DNA of 64,000 bases from the NCBI GenBank assembly GCA_051880035.1, contig JBJENE010000014.1, positions 1 through 64,000 on the forward strand, given 5' to 3'. Shown in pieces: positions 32,535-40,570 of the stretch; position 1 is the first letter of the stretch, and every line of letters starts with the position of its first letter. The stretch is from Eshraghiella sp051880035. Its GTDB lineage: Bacteria > Bacillota > Clostridia > Lachnospirales > Lachnospiraceae. The notes under the pieces were generated by a model. The model was not told where the DNA came from and ran no database searches. It saw nothing but the letters and a program-made list of their open reading frames with translations. Both the position numbers and the translations under genes were made by a program.

Positions 32535-34244
32535 TTATTGAATTTTTATCCTGTTTGCCTTGTATTGAACTGACATATTTATTCCCAAAAAAATCCACAT
32601 ATAAGGTGATACTGTAACCATACTGTCATTAAGCATACTGAATATGCAAAATGCAATTACCGAAACAAATGTTGCATGCAATATCCAATTATCATTTTTC
32701 TTATACTTAAATCTATTTATAATGCATTGCGCCAATATATAAATTACAATTCCACAAAGTGCCAGAGTTCCAAGTATACCAATATCCATGCAGTATTGCA
32801 GAATAATATTATGTGGACGGTTGACAATTACTTTATGTGTTCCATGTATCTTCATAAGACCGACATAATCATACTGGTCATAATTATATATATAATTTCC
32901 CGGTCCTTTTCCAATCAATATTACCTCTTTTAGCTTTGGCAATGTACGAATCCAAATATATCCCCTTCCCGTAAATGCACTATCATATTTGTTATATGTA
33001 TATTCTTCGCTTATACTGTCAATAGGGACAGCATCAACTCCAACGCCTTTAAACTCTCTATTAATAATATAAAAATCAAGAGTATCTTTATATCCAAGTT
33101 CAATCTTCACATACACAGTGCCTGCATTTTCAATAACTGAAAATTCTATTTTCACATTCTTATATGCTTCATCATTAAATACAAACCATCCATCCTCATT
33201 GTTGGCATCCATTATATTATCATCAGAATCATAAAACGCAATATTCTCATTACATACAATCGAAAATTTGCTCTCATTTCCATATATGGTAAGTTTATTT
33301 CCTTCCATATCTATTTTCTTTAATTCATATATGTCATTTACATTTTCTTCAAATGAATCGCCATTTGATGCACTAACATCAATTAATGCTCCAAGTTTTC
33401 CACCGGAAATACCATTTACAACCAATAGAATTACAGACATGGCGACAGCTAATACTATAAGCTCCTTTATTTTGCACTTTATTGTTTTGATTTCACAAAT
33501 CATCATTGCAATAATGATGGCTATTTGCAGATAAAACACAAGTGTTGATTTAGAAACAAGAATGCAAAAAACAATACCTATATTAATCAATATACCTGCA
33601 ATACAACTAATTCTATTCTTTGCATGCAGCCAATACTCAAAAGCAAACGGAAGCAACATACAGCAAAAACAGCCATAATAATTAGAATTATCAAATGTAA
33701 GTTTAACTCTGTTTACACTTTCAAGTTTTTCCCGGTTTCCTATCCACAAGGTGGCAATCGGTATATCAAAAAATTCAATTATTGACATAACTATAATAAC
33801 TGTCATTAAAATAACAACTGTCTTTTTTAATATATCTAAGATTTTATTCATATAGAAATAATTGTATGAAATGAAAAACAACACCAAATAACTTAAAAGT
33901 ACAGCTAAGCTTTCAAACTCTGTATTATAATTTTGAAATTCATTTCCATAATCTGCCGAAAGAACTTGTGACAGAACCGCACATATTACAAATATTGCCG
34001 CCATAATCCATAAAGCTTTGTTCTTATCCCTTAATGGATTGTTTTTAATAATATTATCGGGAAAGATGTTTTCGCCTATAAACCAAGACAGACAGAATAC
34101 TGCCATCAGCATCACCATTTTTTCCTTAATATGTATATCAGGAATTAATGGGTAAATAAGTATAAATATACATATACTGTATGGCACTACATATTTGTAT
34201 TTGGGCATTTCGTCTGATAATTTTACTTTTTTATGTTTTTTCAT
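32535..34244 (-). CDS. O-antigen ligase-like polysaccharide polymerase/ligase
   Basis: A 569-residue membrane protein of the Wzy/WaaL superfamily. About ten membrane helices lie at residues 18-265 and 475-560. Between them is a large exported loop (about 275-470) that includes a beta-rich segment (NKLTIYGNESKFSIVCNE to VKIELGYKDTLDFYI) and the signature GRGYIWIRTLPKLKEVILIG and VNRPHNIILQYCMDIG. The R-P-H-N motif matches the O-antigen ligase catalytic loop. Members join or polymerise lipid-linked glycans outside the membrane. No glycosyltransferases flank it, so it is an orphan here, unusual for this family. The start has a weak AAGAGA site. Confidence 0.82.
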   Translation of the reverse strand: MKKHKKVKLSDEMPKYKYVVPYSICIFILIYPLIPDIHIKEKMVMLMAVFCLSWFIGENIFPDNIIKNNPLRDKNKALWIMAAIFVICAVLSQVLSADYGNEFQNYNTEFESLAVLLSYLVLFFISYNYFYMNKILDILKKTVVILMTVIIVMSIIEFFDIPIATLWIGNREKLESVNRVKLTFDNSNYYGCFCCMLLPFAFEYWLHAKNRISCIAGILINIGIVFCILVSKSTLVFYLQIAIIIAMMICEIKTIKCKIKELIVLAVAMSVILLVVNGISGGKLGALIDVSASNGDSFEENVNDIYELKKIDMEGNKLTIYGNESKFSIVCNENIAFYDSDDNIMDANNEDGWFVFNDEAYKNVKIEFSVIENAGTVYVKIELGYKDTLDFYIINREFKGVGVDAVPIDSISEEYTYNKYDSAFTGRGYIWIRTLPKLKEVILIGKGPGNYIYNYDQYDYVGLMKIHGTHKVIVNRPHNIILQYCMDIGILGTLALCGIVIYILAQCIINRFKYKKNDNWILHATFVSVIAFCIFSMLNDSMVTVSPYMWIFLGINMSVQYKANRIKIQ

Positions 34245-34285
34245 GCTTATTCAATCTCTTTTGTCATTTTTAATTATTATTATAT

Positions 34286-34322
34286 AAAAAGCAGATGATA
34301 AAATCAACATTTTACCATCTGC
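34286..34322 (-). terminator. terminator after the large surface-protein gene
   Basis: Minus strand GCAGATGGTAAAAT, 4-base loop, ATTTTATCATCTGC then TTTTTAT. Confidence 0.85.
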
Positions 34323-34356
34323 CTAATATGAATTAATAAGTATCTTTACCCACTGA

Positions 34357-36456
34357 TTATTCAGTTACTTTTTTCTTAGTTGCAACGACTGCAAATGCAC
34401 CAATCATTGTAAACATTGCAATGATACAAATAGCAATATTTGAATTGTAACCGGCTGCAGGGTCATCGTCTGACGGTTTATTGTCTGCCGGTTTATTATC
34501 TGCAGTAAACAGACTATCGCTGATTATGATTGCATACTCTGATGCATGTGTAAACTTAAATCCTGCTGTACCATCTTCAGCTATCTTTACACCTTCAATA
34601 AACTCCAAAGCACCTGTTTCCGGATTATAATAAAAGAGATTTGCATATTTACCGCTATTTTCTGTTCCAAGATTCAGCTTAAACTCTGCTTTAAATCCAA
34701 AATCACCTGTATGTTCAATTGAAAGTTCAACTACTGTTCCTTCAAGTTTAACTTTTTCAATTGCTGTCTGCGGAATAACACCTTCTACCATATCTACAGT
34801 TAAATCAATAACTTCAGGTATTGTTCCCGTAATGTCACTTCCCTTAATTGTCCAGCTTGCCCCACCTTCTGATTTAATAACAAGAGTCACATTCTTTTCT
34901 TTTACTGCCACAAGAACGTCTTTTGTAATAACTATATTTTCAACGCCGGCATCAATTTCAACCGTTCCGTTCTCTTCAGCTGTTTCGATTTGTGAACATA
35001 TCCGCTCACTTAATGTTGATTCTTTTATTGTTGATTTTCTTATTGCTCCGTACAAGCGTCCATCGTCTGTATATGCATATGTAATAAAAACCCCTGTTTC
35101 TTCTATATAATCACAAATTATTTTTTCTGTACTTAAAATTACTTTTCCTTCAGAATCACGTACTACTGACCCTTCTTCATTATTAAAAATTAACCAATCA
35201 TCACCTATATATACATTATCTGTGTCAAGCAATTCTGCTTTATCAAGTGAATAGTCATCATCCTTATTTAATGCATAATAACACTTTACTCTGTCCTCTC
35301 CCCCGTTAGTCCAGTAGCTAAGATATATATATACCCTATTTGCATCTGCTGCAAATGGATATACCCATAAACCGTCTCCTTCACCCAATTCTAACAAAGT
35401 ATTAAAATATTCACGCAGTTGGGCGTACGTATAAATTGCATTTCCATCTTTAGAATAAATTCCGCCTTCACCATCTTCATATACAAAATCTATATCATCA
35501 TTTCCGTCTGACATATTCGATTCTTCTACAATAGGTGTACACTCTTCTTCTGAAACTTCTTCCAAAGTATCATATGATAGTAAATACTTATCGTTTTCGT
35601 ATCCTCCATGATACACTACTTCTACCTCAAAAGCTTCCTCATAATCAGGATTTATATTAATATAATATCCTGAGTTTTCAACATTTATGTTTTTTTCTTT
35701 CTTATTAAGATCAGAATCTATACAGATAATGGTATTGCCTTTTATGAGCAATAAATAATCACCTAAGATATCAACCTCATAATCAAAAAGACCTCCAAGT
35801 ATAATTTTATCTTTCTCATTAAATTCATGGTCAAACAGAATCAAATCACTTGTAAAATCCATATGTCCACGTTTAATACAATAATTTCCGCCAAATTCTG
35901 CACAAATTCCCCAAAAATATTCTATATTTTCTATAACATCTTCTTTAACAATTTTTTCTTCCTTGTCGATAACATTATATTTGGTGCCATCATTTACAAG
36001 ATAATAATTATTATCAAATTGATCTACATATGTATATCTGTTATCGCCATCACCTATCCATGTAAGATCTTCTGACATAATCGCTTCTGAACCATCTTCA
36101 CGAAGACATTCCATGTACTTGATAAAATCGTCACCTGAGACATTATAATAACCGGTATATCTAACATACTTTACAGTTCCGTCAGAATTTTTATTACTGA
36201 TTTCCGTAATATTACCTTTGCTGTCAATGATTGAAATACTGTCTTCTGCTGTGAGTCTTTCATCTCCCCTTTCTGTAGCCATGACAACAGAACCATTACT
36301 AAACTTATAATAATACTTATACTCATTCTCCAAAAGTACCTCAACATTGTCTTCCGGTTCATCAGCAGCATATATAACAGGACTTGAAATAAAACTTCCT
36401 GCTGCAATAATTAGTGCAACTGCAGCTGCCAATGCTTTTTTAATACTTCTACGCAT
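34357..36456 (-). CDS. secreted beta-propeller-like surface protein with C-terminal anchor
   Basis: A 699-residue exported protein. The signal peptide (RRSIKKALAAAVALIIAAGS, cleavage near IYA-ADEP) leads into about 430 residues of short beta-strand repeats rich in Asp, Tyr and Gly (YYKFSNGSVVMATERGDE, VIDKEEKIVKEDVI), like a propeller of KWG/WG type. Residues 470-640 hold Ig-like strands. The end is ADNKPADNKPSDDDPAAGY, then a membrane helix and ATKKKVTE, again a sorting-like end without LPxTG. The ATG at 36456 was chosen over 36462 because GAAGGA is too close to the latter. A consensus promoter lies at 36533-36561. Function unknown; ligand binding at the surface is likely. Confidence 0.8.
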   Translation of the reverse strand: MRRSIKKALAAAVALIIAAGSFISSPVIYAADEPEDNVEVLLENEYKYYYKFSNGSVVMATERGDERLTAEDSISIIDSKGNITEISNKNSDGTVKYVRYTGYYNVSGDDFIKYMECLREDGSEAIMSEDLTWIGDGDNRYTYVDQFDNNYYLVNDGTKYNVIDKEEKIVKEDVIENIEYFWGICAEFGGNYCIKRGHMDFTSDLILFDHEFNEKDKIILGGLFDYEVDILGDYLLLIKGNTIICIDSDLNKKEKNINVENSGYYININPDYEEAFEVEVVYHGGYENDKYLLSYDTLEEVSEEECTPIVEESNMSDGNDDIDFVYEDGEGGIYSKDGNAIYTYAQLREYFNTLLELGEGDGLWVYPFAADANRVYIYLSYWTNGGEDRVKCYYALNKDDDYSLDKAELLDTDNVYIGDDWLIFNNEEGSVVRDSEGKVILSTEKIICDYIEETGVFITYAYTDDGRLYGAIRKSTIKESTLSERICSQIETAEENGTVEIDAGVENIVITKDVLVAVKEKNVTLVIKSEGGASWTIKGSDITGTIPEVIDLTVDMVEGVIPQTAIEKVKLEGTVVELSIEHTGDFGFKAEFKLNLGTENSGKYANLFYYNPETGALEFIEGVKIAEDGTAGFKFTHASEYAIIISDSLFTADNKPADNKPSDDDPAAGYNSNIAICIIAMFTMIGAFAVVATKKKVTE

Positions 36457-36532
36457 CTTCATTCCTTCTTTCTTTTGAAATTTATAAAAAAATTAATTTT
36501 TTTAGCTTCAAAATTATTTAGTATACAGAACC

Positions 36533-36561
36533 ATTATAACATGATATATTTCATTTTTCAA
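36533..36561 (-). promoter_or_regulatory. promoter of the large surface-protein gene
   Basis: Minus strand TTGAAA, 17-base spacer, TATAAT, 77 bases before the start. Confidence 0.75.
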
Positions 36562-36636
36562 ATTATTATTATGAGAATTTCAAGTCAGCATACAAAAAAC
36601 ATCTAATTCATATTAATAGCATATTATCTATTTTAA

Positions 36637-37440
36637 TCACCCCTCCACAATCCTCTCAACAATTTTCTTCACACAATTTATATCCAATGGCATACTGTAA
36701 GTTTCATATGTTACAAACAACTTATCTCCCTGTAAAATACCGTTGGTTGAATACAGATTCATTTTCTTCACAAAATCGACCGAGTATTTCGGCTCATCCA
36801 TACGCCCTGCGTGTTCATAATAATAGATTCGACCGGTGTGCTTATTAATTATCGTAAAATCAGGATGCACAATAATATTACATCCGTCCTTTGTTTTCAA
36901 TTCCAACGGTCTCTCATACTTATATTCAATATCATCCTTATATTGATACAGAACATTTGCAATTATCAGTTCCGACTTGGATCTGACCTTCTCCCCCTGA
37001 TTTGTTTCATAAATCAGATTCTCTTTAAATCCAGTATACGGTTCATATTCCTCTCTGTCCCACGCCTCTAATTTTTCTTTTACACCAATAGCGACAGGTT
37101 CTACCAGTGCTTTTCGTTCATCCGGCAGATTTCTAAAGATTTCCTCAACAGCTTCTTCATTATATTTTTGTACAAACTCCTGAAGCAAAGCTATCTGGCT
37201 TTTCAGCACTGCGGCTACGGTTATCAGATATCCCTTCTCCGCCAATTCAATTGCAAGACTCATCTGATTTTTCTTAATATATGTTGTGCTCCACTGTTGC
37301 GTCGTCGGCTCCTTTTCCTGCCGATAGTAGTATAATCTTCCTTTCTTTCTCTGATACTTCAATATACCTTCTGAGGCATCTGCAATGAATTTCTCGGTCT
37401 TTTCCAATATCAGCGTTTTCTCCTCTATCTGCTTTCTCAT
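36637..37440 (-). CDS. orphan PD-(D/E)xK nuclease-like protein
   Basis: About 267 residues. The first 140 are helical and charged (MRKQIEEKTLILEKTEKFIA). The C-terminal part looks like a restriction-endonuclease fold: E in RSKSELIIANVLYQY, D in VHPDFTIIN and the strand IYYYEHAGRMD, close to nuclease domains fused to UvrD-like helicases and Vsr-type enzymes. The start is uncertain: a strong AAAGGAGG lies at 37461-37468, but the next in-frame ATG (37440) is 20 bases past it, an ATA lies at 37449 and a TTG at 37473 lies before it. The start region may be damaged. No methyltransferase or helicase is adjacent. Confidence 0.65.
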   Translation of the reverse strand: MRKQIEEKTLILEKTEKFIADASEGILKYQRKKGRLYYYRQEKEPTTQQWSTTYIKKNQMSLAIELAEKGYLITVAAVLKSQIALLQEFVQKYNEEAVEEIFRNLPDERKALVEPVAIGVKEKLEAWDREEYEPYTGFKENLIYETNQGEKVRSKSELIIANVLYQYKDDIEYKYERPLELKTKDGCNIIVHPDFTIINKHTGRIYYYEHAGRMDEPKYSVDFVKKMNLYSTNGILQGDKLFVTYETYSMPLDINCVKKIVERIVEG

Positions 37441-37838
37441 TTCTTCTATCGTGACACATTCCTCCTTTAACAATAGTTCTACTAAACAGGTATCGACTAC
37501 GCATTTTTAGCAGAAAATATGACCTCTGATTAAGGCATTTTCTACATAAACGCAGACTCCGACCTAATTTAGCAGAGATTTTTCTCATTTTATTTGATAA
37601 ATTTGGGGATTTGAAGATTTTTTTCTACCTCGGCACGTGGTTTTCGGCATTTTTAGAAGAATTACCGGTCGAAATCGGGTCTTTTTTCTGTCCATTGACT
37701 TGATATAGCCATGTTTTAGTAGAAATCAAGTTTCCCATCAGGACTTTGCTCCATAAAAGGATAGAAATTAGATATGAATGAATCATTAATGATATCAGCC
37801 CCACGGGAACCGCGGGGCTGACATATAGAATAATTTAA
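37441..37838. other. gene-free stretch with an iterated TTTTAG-AGAAAT motif and the ppdK 3' hairpin
   Basis: No credible gene in about 400 bases. On the plus strand a degenerate motif recurs: GCATTTTTAGCAGAAAAT (37501), CTAATTTAGCAGAGAT (37564), GGCATTTTTAGAAGAATT (37646) and GCCATGTTTTAGTAGAAAT (37708), spaced about 62-82 bases. Its 5' end also holds the orphan AAAGGAGG at 37461-37468 (minus strand), and its 3' end the hairpin at 37795-37821. Confidence 0.5.
37795..37821. repeat. conserved intergenic hairpin, copy 2
   Basis: TCAGCCCC, 11-base loop, GGGGCTGA, followed by CATATAGAA, 17 bases beyond the ppdK stop. Matches 22744-22771 in arms, loop and flank. Confidence 0.7.
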
Positions 37839-40475
37839 TTATTTGTTTGCGATAGCAGCCTGTGCTGCTGCAAGTCTTGCAATTGGCACACGGAATGGTG
37901 AACATGAAACATAGTCAAGACCAATCTTGTGGCAGAACTCAACTGATGAAGGATCTCCGCCGTGCTCGCCGCAGATACCAACATGGAGCTTAGGATTAAC
38001 CGGCTTACCAAGTTTGATAGCTGTCTCCATAAGCTTACCAACACCTGTCTGGTCAAGCTTAGCAAATGGATCGTTCTCGAAAATCTTAGCATCATAGTAA
38101 GCATTAAGGAACTTACCTGCGTCGTCACGAGAGAAACCGAATGTCATCTGTGTAAGGTCGTTAGTACCGAAGCAGAAGAAATCAGCTTCTGTAGCGATTT
38201 CGTCAGCTGTAAGAGCTGCTCTAGGAATCTCGATCATTGTACCAACTTCGTATTCAAGCTTAACGCCTGCTGCTGCGATTTCAGCATCAGCTGTCTCAAC
38301 AACAACTTTCTTAACATACTTAAGCTCTTTAACTTCACATACAAGCGGAATCATGATTTCAGGCTTAACATTCCAATCCGGATGAGCTTTCTGAACTTCA
38401 ATAGCTGCACGGATAACTGCCTTTGTCTGCATCTTAGCAATTTCAGGATAAGTAACTGCAAGACGGCATCCTCTGTGACCCATCATTGGGTTAAACTCAT
38501 GTAATGAAGCGATGATAGCTTTGATATCTTCAACTGATTTGCCCTGAGCCTTAGCAAGCTTCTCAATGTCAGCTTCTTCAGTAGGAACGAACTCATGAAG
38601 AGGTGGATCAAGGAATCTGATTGTAACAGGATTTCCTTCAAGAGCCTCATATAATGCCTTGAAATCTCCCTGCTGATATGGAAGGATCTTCTCAAGAGCT
38701 GCTTCTCTTTCTTCTACTGTATCTGCACAAATCATTTCTCTGAATGCTGCAATTCTGTCTTCTTCGAAGAACATATGCTCTGTACGGCAAAGACCGATTC
38801 CTTCAGCACCGAGTTCGCGTGCTTTCTTAGCATCTGCAGGAGTATCTGCATTAGTTCTAACCTTAAGAGTTCTGAACTTGTCTGCCCAAGCCATAACTCT
38901 TCCGAATGTACCTGCGATAGAAGCATCTACTGTAGGGATAAGTCCCTCGTAAATGTTACCGGTTGTACCATCGATAGAGATTTCTGAACCTTCTACAAAT
39001 GTCTTTCCTGCTAATGTGAATTTCTTGTTTTCTTCATCCATGTTGATATCTCCACAACCGGAAACACAACATGTACCCATACCACGGGCAACAACGGCAG
39101 CATGGCTTGTCATACCACCACGAACTGTTAAGATACCCTGAGCAGCCTTCATACCTGTAATATCTTCAGGAGATGTCTCAAGACGAACAAGAACTACCTT
39201 CTCGCCCTTAGCAGCCCATTCAACTGCATCGTCAGCTGTGAATACAACTTTACCGCATGCAGCTCCAGGAGAAGCACCAAGACCTTTTCCGATTGGTGTT
39301 GCTGACTTAAGAGCAGCAGCATCAAACTGTGGATGAAGAAGTGTATCAAGGTTACGAGGATCAATCATCATAACTGCTTCTTCTTCCGTCTTATGTCCTT
39401 CATCAACAAGGTCACATGCAATCTTAAGAGCAGCAGGAGCTGTTCTCTTACCGTTACGGCACTGAAGCATGTATAATTTTCTGTTTTCAACTGTGAATTC
39501 CATATCCTGCATATCATGATAATGATTTTCAAGGATTTCACATACTTTGATGAATTCAGCGTATGCTTCAGGGAATTCCTGTTCCATCTGAGCGATAGGC
39601 ATTGGTGTACGAACACCGGCAACTACGTCTTCACCCTGTGCATTGATAAGGAACTCGCCCATGAGCTTGTTCTCACCTGTAGCAGGATCTCTTGTAAATG
39701 CAACACCTGTACCTGATTCGTTATTTAAGTTACCGAATACCATTGGCATTACGTTAACTGCAGTACCCCATGAATATGGGATATCGTTATCTCTTCTATA
39801 TACATTAGCACGTGGGTTGTCCCATGACTTAAATACTGCTTCGATAGCAAGCTTTAACTGAACAACAGGATCTGAAGGGAAGTCTTCGCCTAACTGATTC
39901 TTATATTCTGCTTTGAACTGAGCAGCAAGTTCTTTAAGGTCGTCAGCTGTAAGATCTACGTCATACTTAACGCCTTTCTTTTCCTTCATCTCATCGATGA
40001 GCTGTTCAAAGTATTTCTTACCAACTTCCATAACTACATCAGAGAACATCTGGATGAAACGTCTGTAAGAGTCATATACGAAACGCTTGAATGATGGATC
40101 AGGGTTACCCTCGATCATAGCCTCAACAACTTCGTCATTAAGACCAAGGTTAAGAATAGTATCCATCATACCAGGCATTGAAGCTCTGGCACCTGAACGA
40201 ACTGAAACAAGAAGTGGGTTCTTAAGGTCACCGAATTTCTTTCCGTTAACTTCTTCCATCCACTTAACGCCTTCCATAGCCTGAGCCATGATTTCGTCGT
40301 TAATCTTTCTTCCGTCTTCATAGTACTGTGTACAAGCTTCTGTTGTGATTGTGAAGCCCTGTGGTACAGGAAGTCCGATTTCTGTCATTTCTGCAAGGTT
40401 AGCACCCTTACCGCCAAGTAAGTTACGCATGGTCATGTTACCTTCTTTGAAGGTATATACCCATTTTTTTGCCAT
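37839..40475 (-). CDS. ppdK: pyruvate, phosphate dikinase
   Basis: Cytoplasmic enzyme that interconverts pyruvate, ATP and phosphate with PEP, AMP and pyrophosphate; in anaerobes it links glycolysis to pyrophosphate energy. The 878 residues are full length. The N-terminal ATP-grasp part begins KWVYTFKEGNMTMRNLLGGKGANLAEMT. The phospho-histidine domain shows GGMTSHAAVVARGMGTCCVSGC. The C-terminal TIM barrel has FCFGTNDLTQMTFGFSRDD and the catalytic cysteine in HVGICGEHGGDP. The ATG follows TAGGAGGAATC. Codon use is strongly biased to preferred codons, as expected for a highly expressed gene. A promoter is at 40537-40564 and a hairpin follows. Confidence 0.98.
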   Translation of the reverse strand: MAKKWVYTFKEGNMTMRNLLGGKGANLAEMTEIGLPVPQGFTITTEACTQYYEDGRKINDEIMAQAMEGVKWMEEVNGKKFGDLKNPLLVSVRSGARASMPGMMDTILNLGLNDEVVEAMIEGNPDPSFKRFVYDSYRRFIQMFSDVVMEVGKKYFEQLIDEMKEKKGVKYDVDLTADDLKELAAQFKAEYKNQLGEDFPSDPVVQLKLAIEAVFKSWDNPRANVYRRDNDIPYSWGTAVNVMPMVFGNLNNESGTGVAFTRDPATGENKLMGEFLINAQGEDVVAGVRTPMPIAQMEQEFPEAYAEFIKVCEILENHYHDMQDMEFTVENRKLYMLQCRNGKRTAPAALKIACDLVDEGHKTEEEAVMMIDPRNLDTLLHPQFDAAALKSATPIGKGLGASPGAACGKVVFTADDAVEWAAKGEKVVLVRLETSPEDITGMKAAQGILTVRGGMTSHAAVVARGMGTCCVSGCGDINMDEENKKFTLAGKTFVEGSEISIDGTTGNIYEGLIPTVDASIAGTFGRVMAWADKFRTLKVRTNADTPADAKKARELGAEGIGLCRTEHMFFEEDRIAAFREMICADTVEEREAALEKILPYQQGDFKALYEALEGNPVTIRFLDPPLHEFVPTEEADIEKLAKAQGKSVEDIKAIIASLHEFNPMMGHRGCRLAVTYPEIAKMQTKAVIRAAIEVQKAHPDWNVKPEIMIPLVCEVKELKYVKKVVVETADAEIAAAGVKLEYEVGTMIEIPRAALTADEIATEADFFCFGTNDLTQMTFGFSRDDAGKFLNAYYDAKIFENDPFAKLDQTGVGKLMETAIKLGKPVNPKLHVGICGEHGGDPSSVEFCHKIGLDYVSCSPFRVPIARLAAAQAAIANK

Positions 40476-40536
40476 TTTTATGATTCCTCCTAAAAAATAT
40501 TATTACTAGTAAAATGATTATAGTCTAACCTATAAT

Positions 40537-40564
40537 AGTATATCATAAAATAAAAAAATATCAA
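40537..40564 (-). promoter_or_regulatory. ppdK promoter
   Basis: Minus strand TTGATA, 16-base spacer, TATACT; a second TATAAT lies about 20 bases further downstream (40518-40523). Confidence 0.6.
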
Positions 40565-40570
40565 GATACT

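Noticed and set aside
37274..37588. Minus-strand frame of 104 codons overlapping the nuclease-like gene
   Set aside because: It shares sequence with the better-supported frame, has atypical composition and no domain. It does use the orphan AAAGGAGG region, which is why I noted it.
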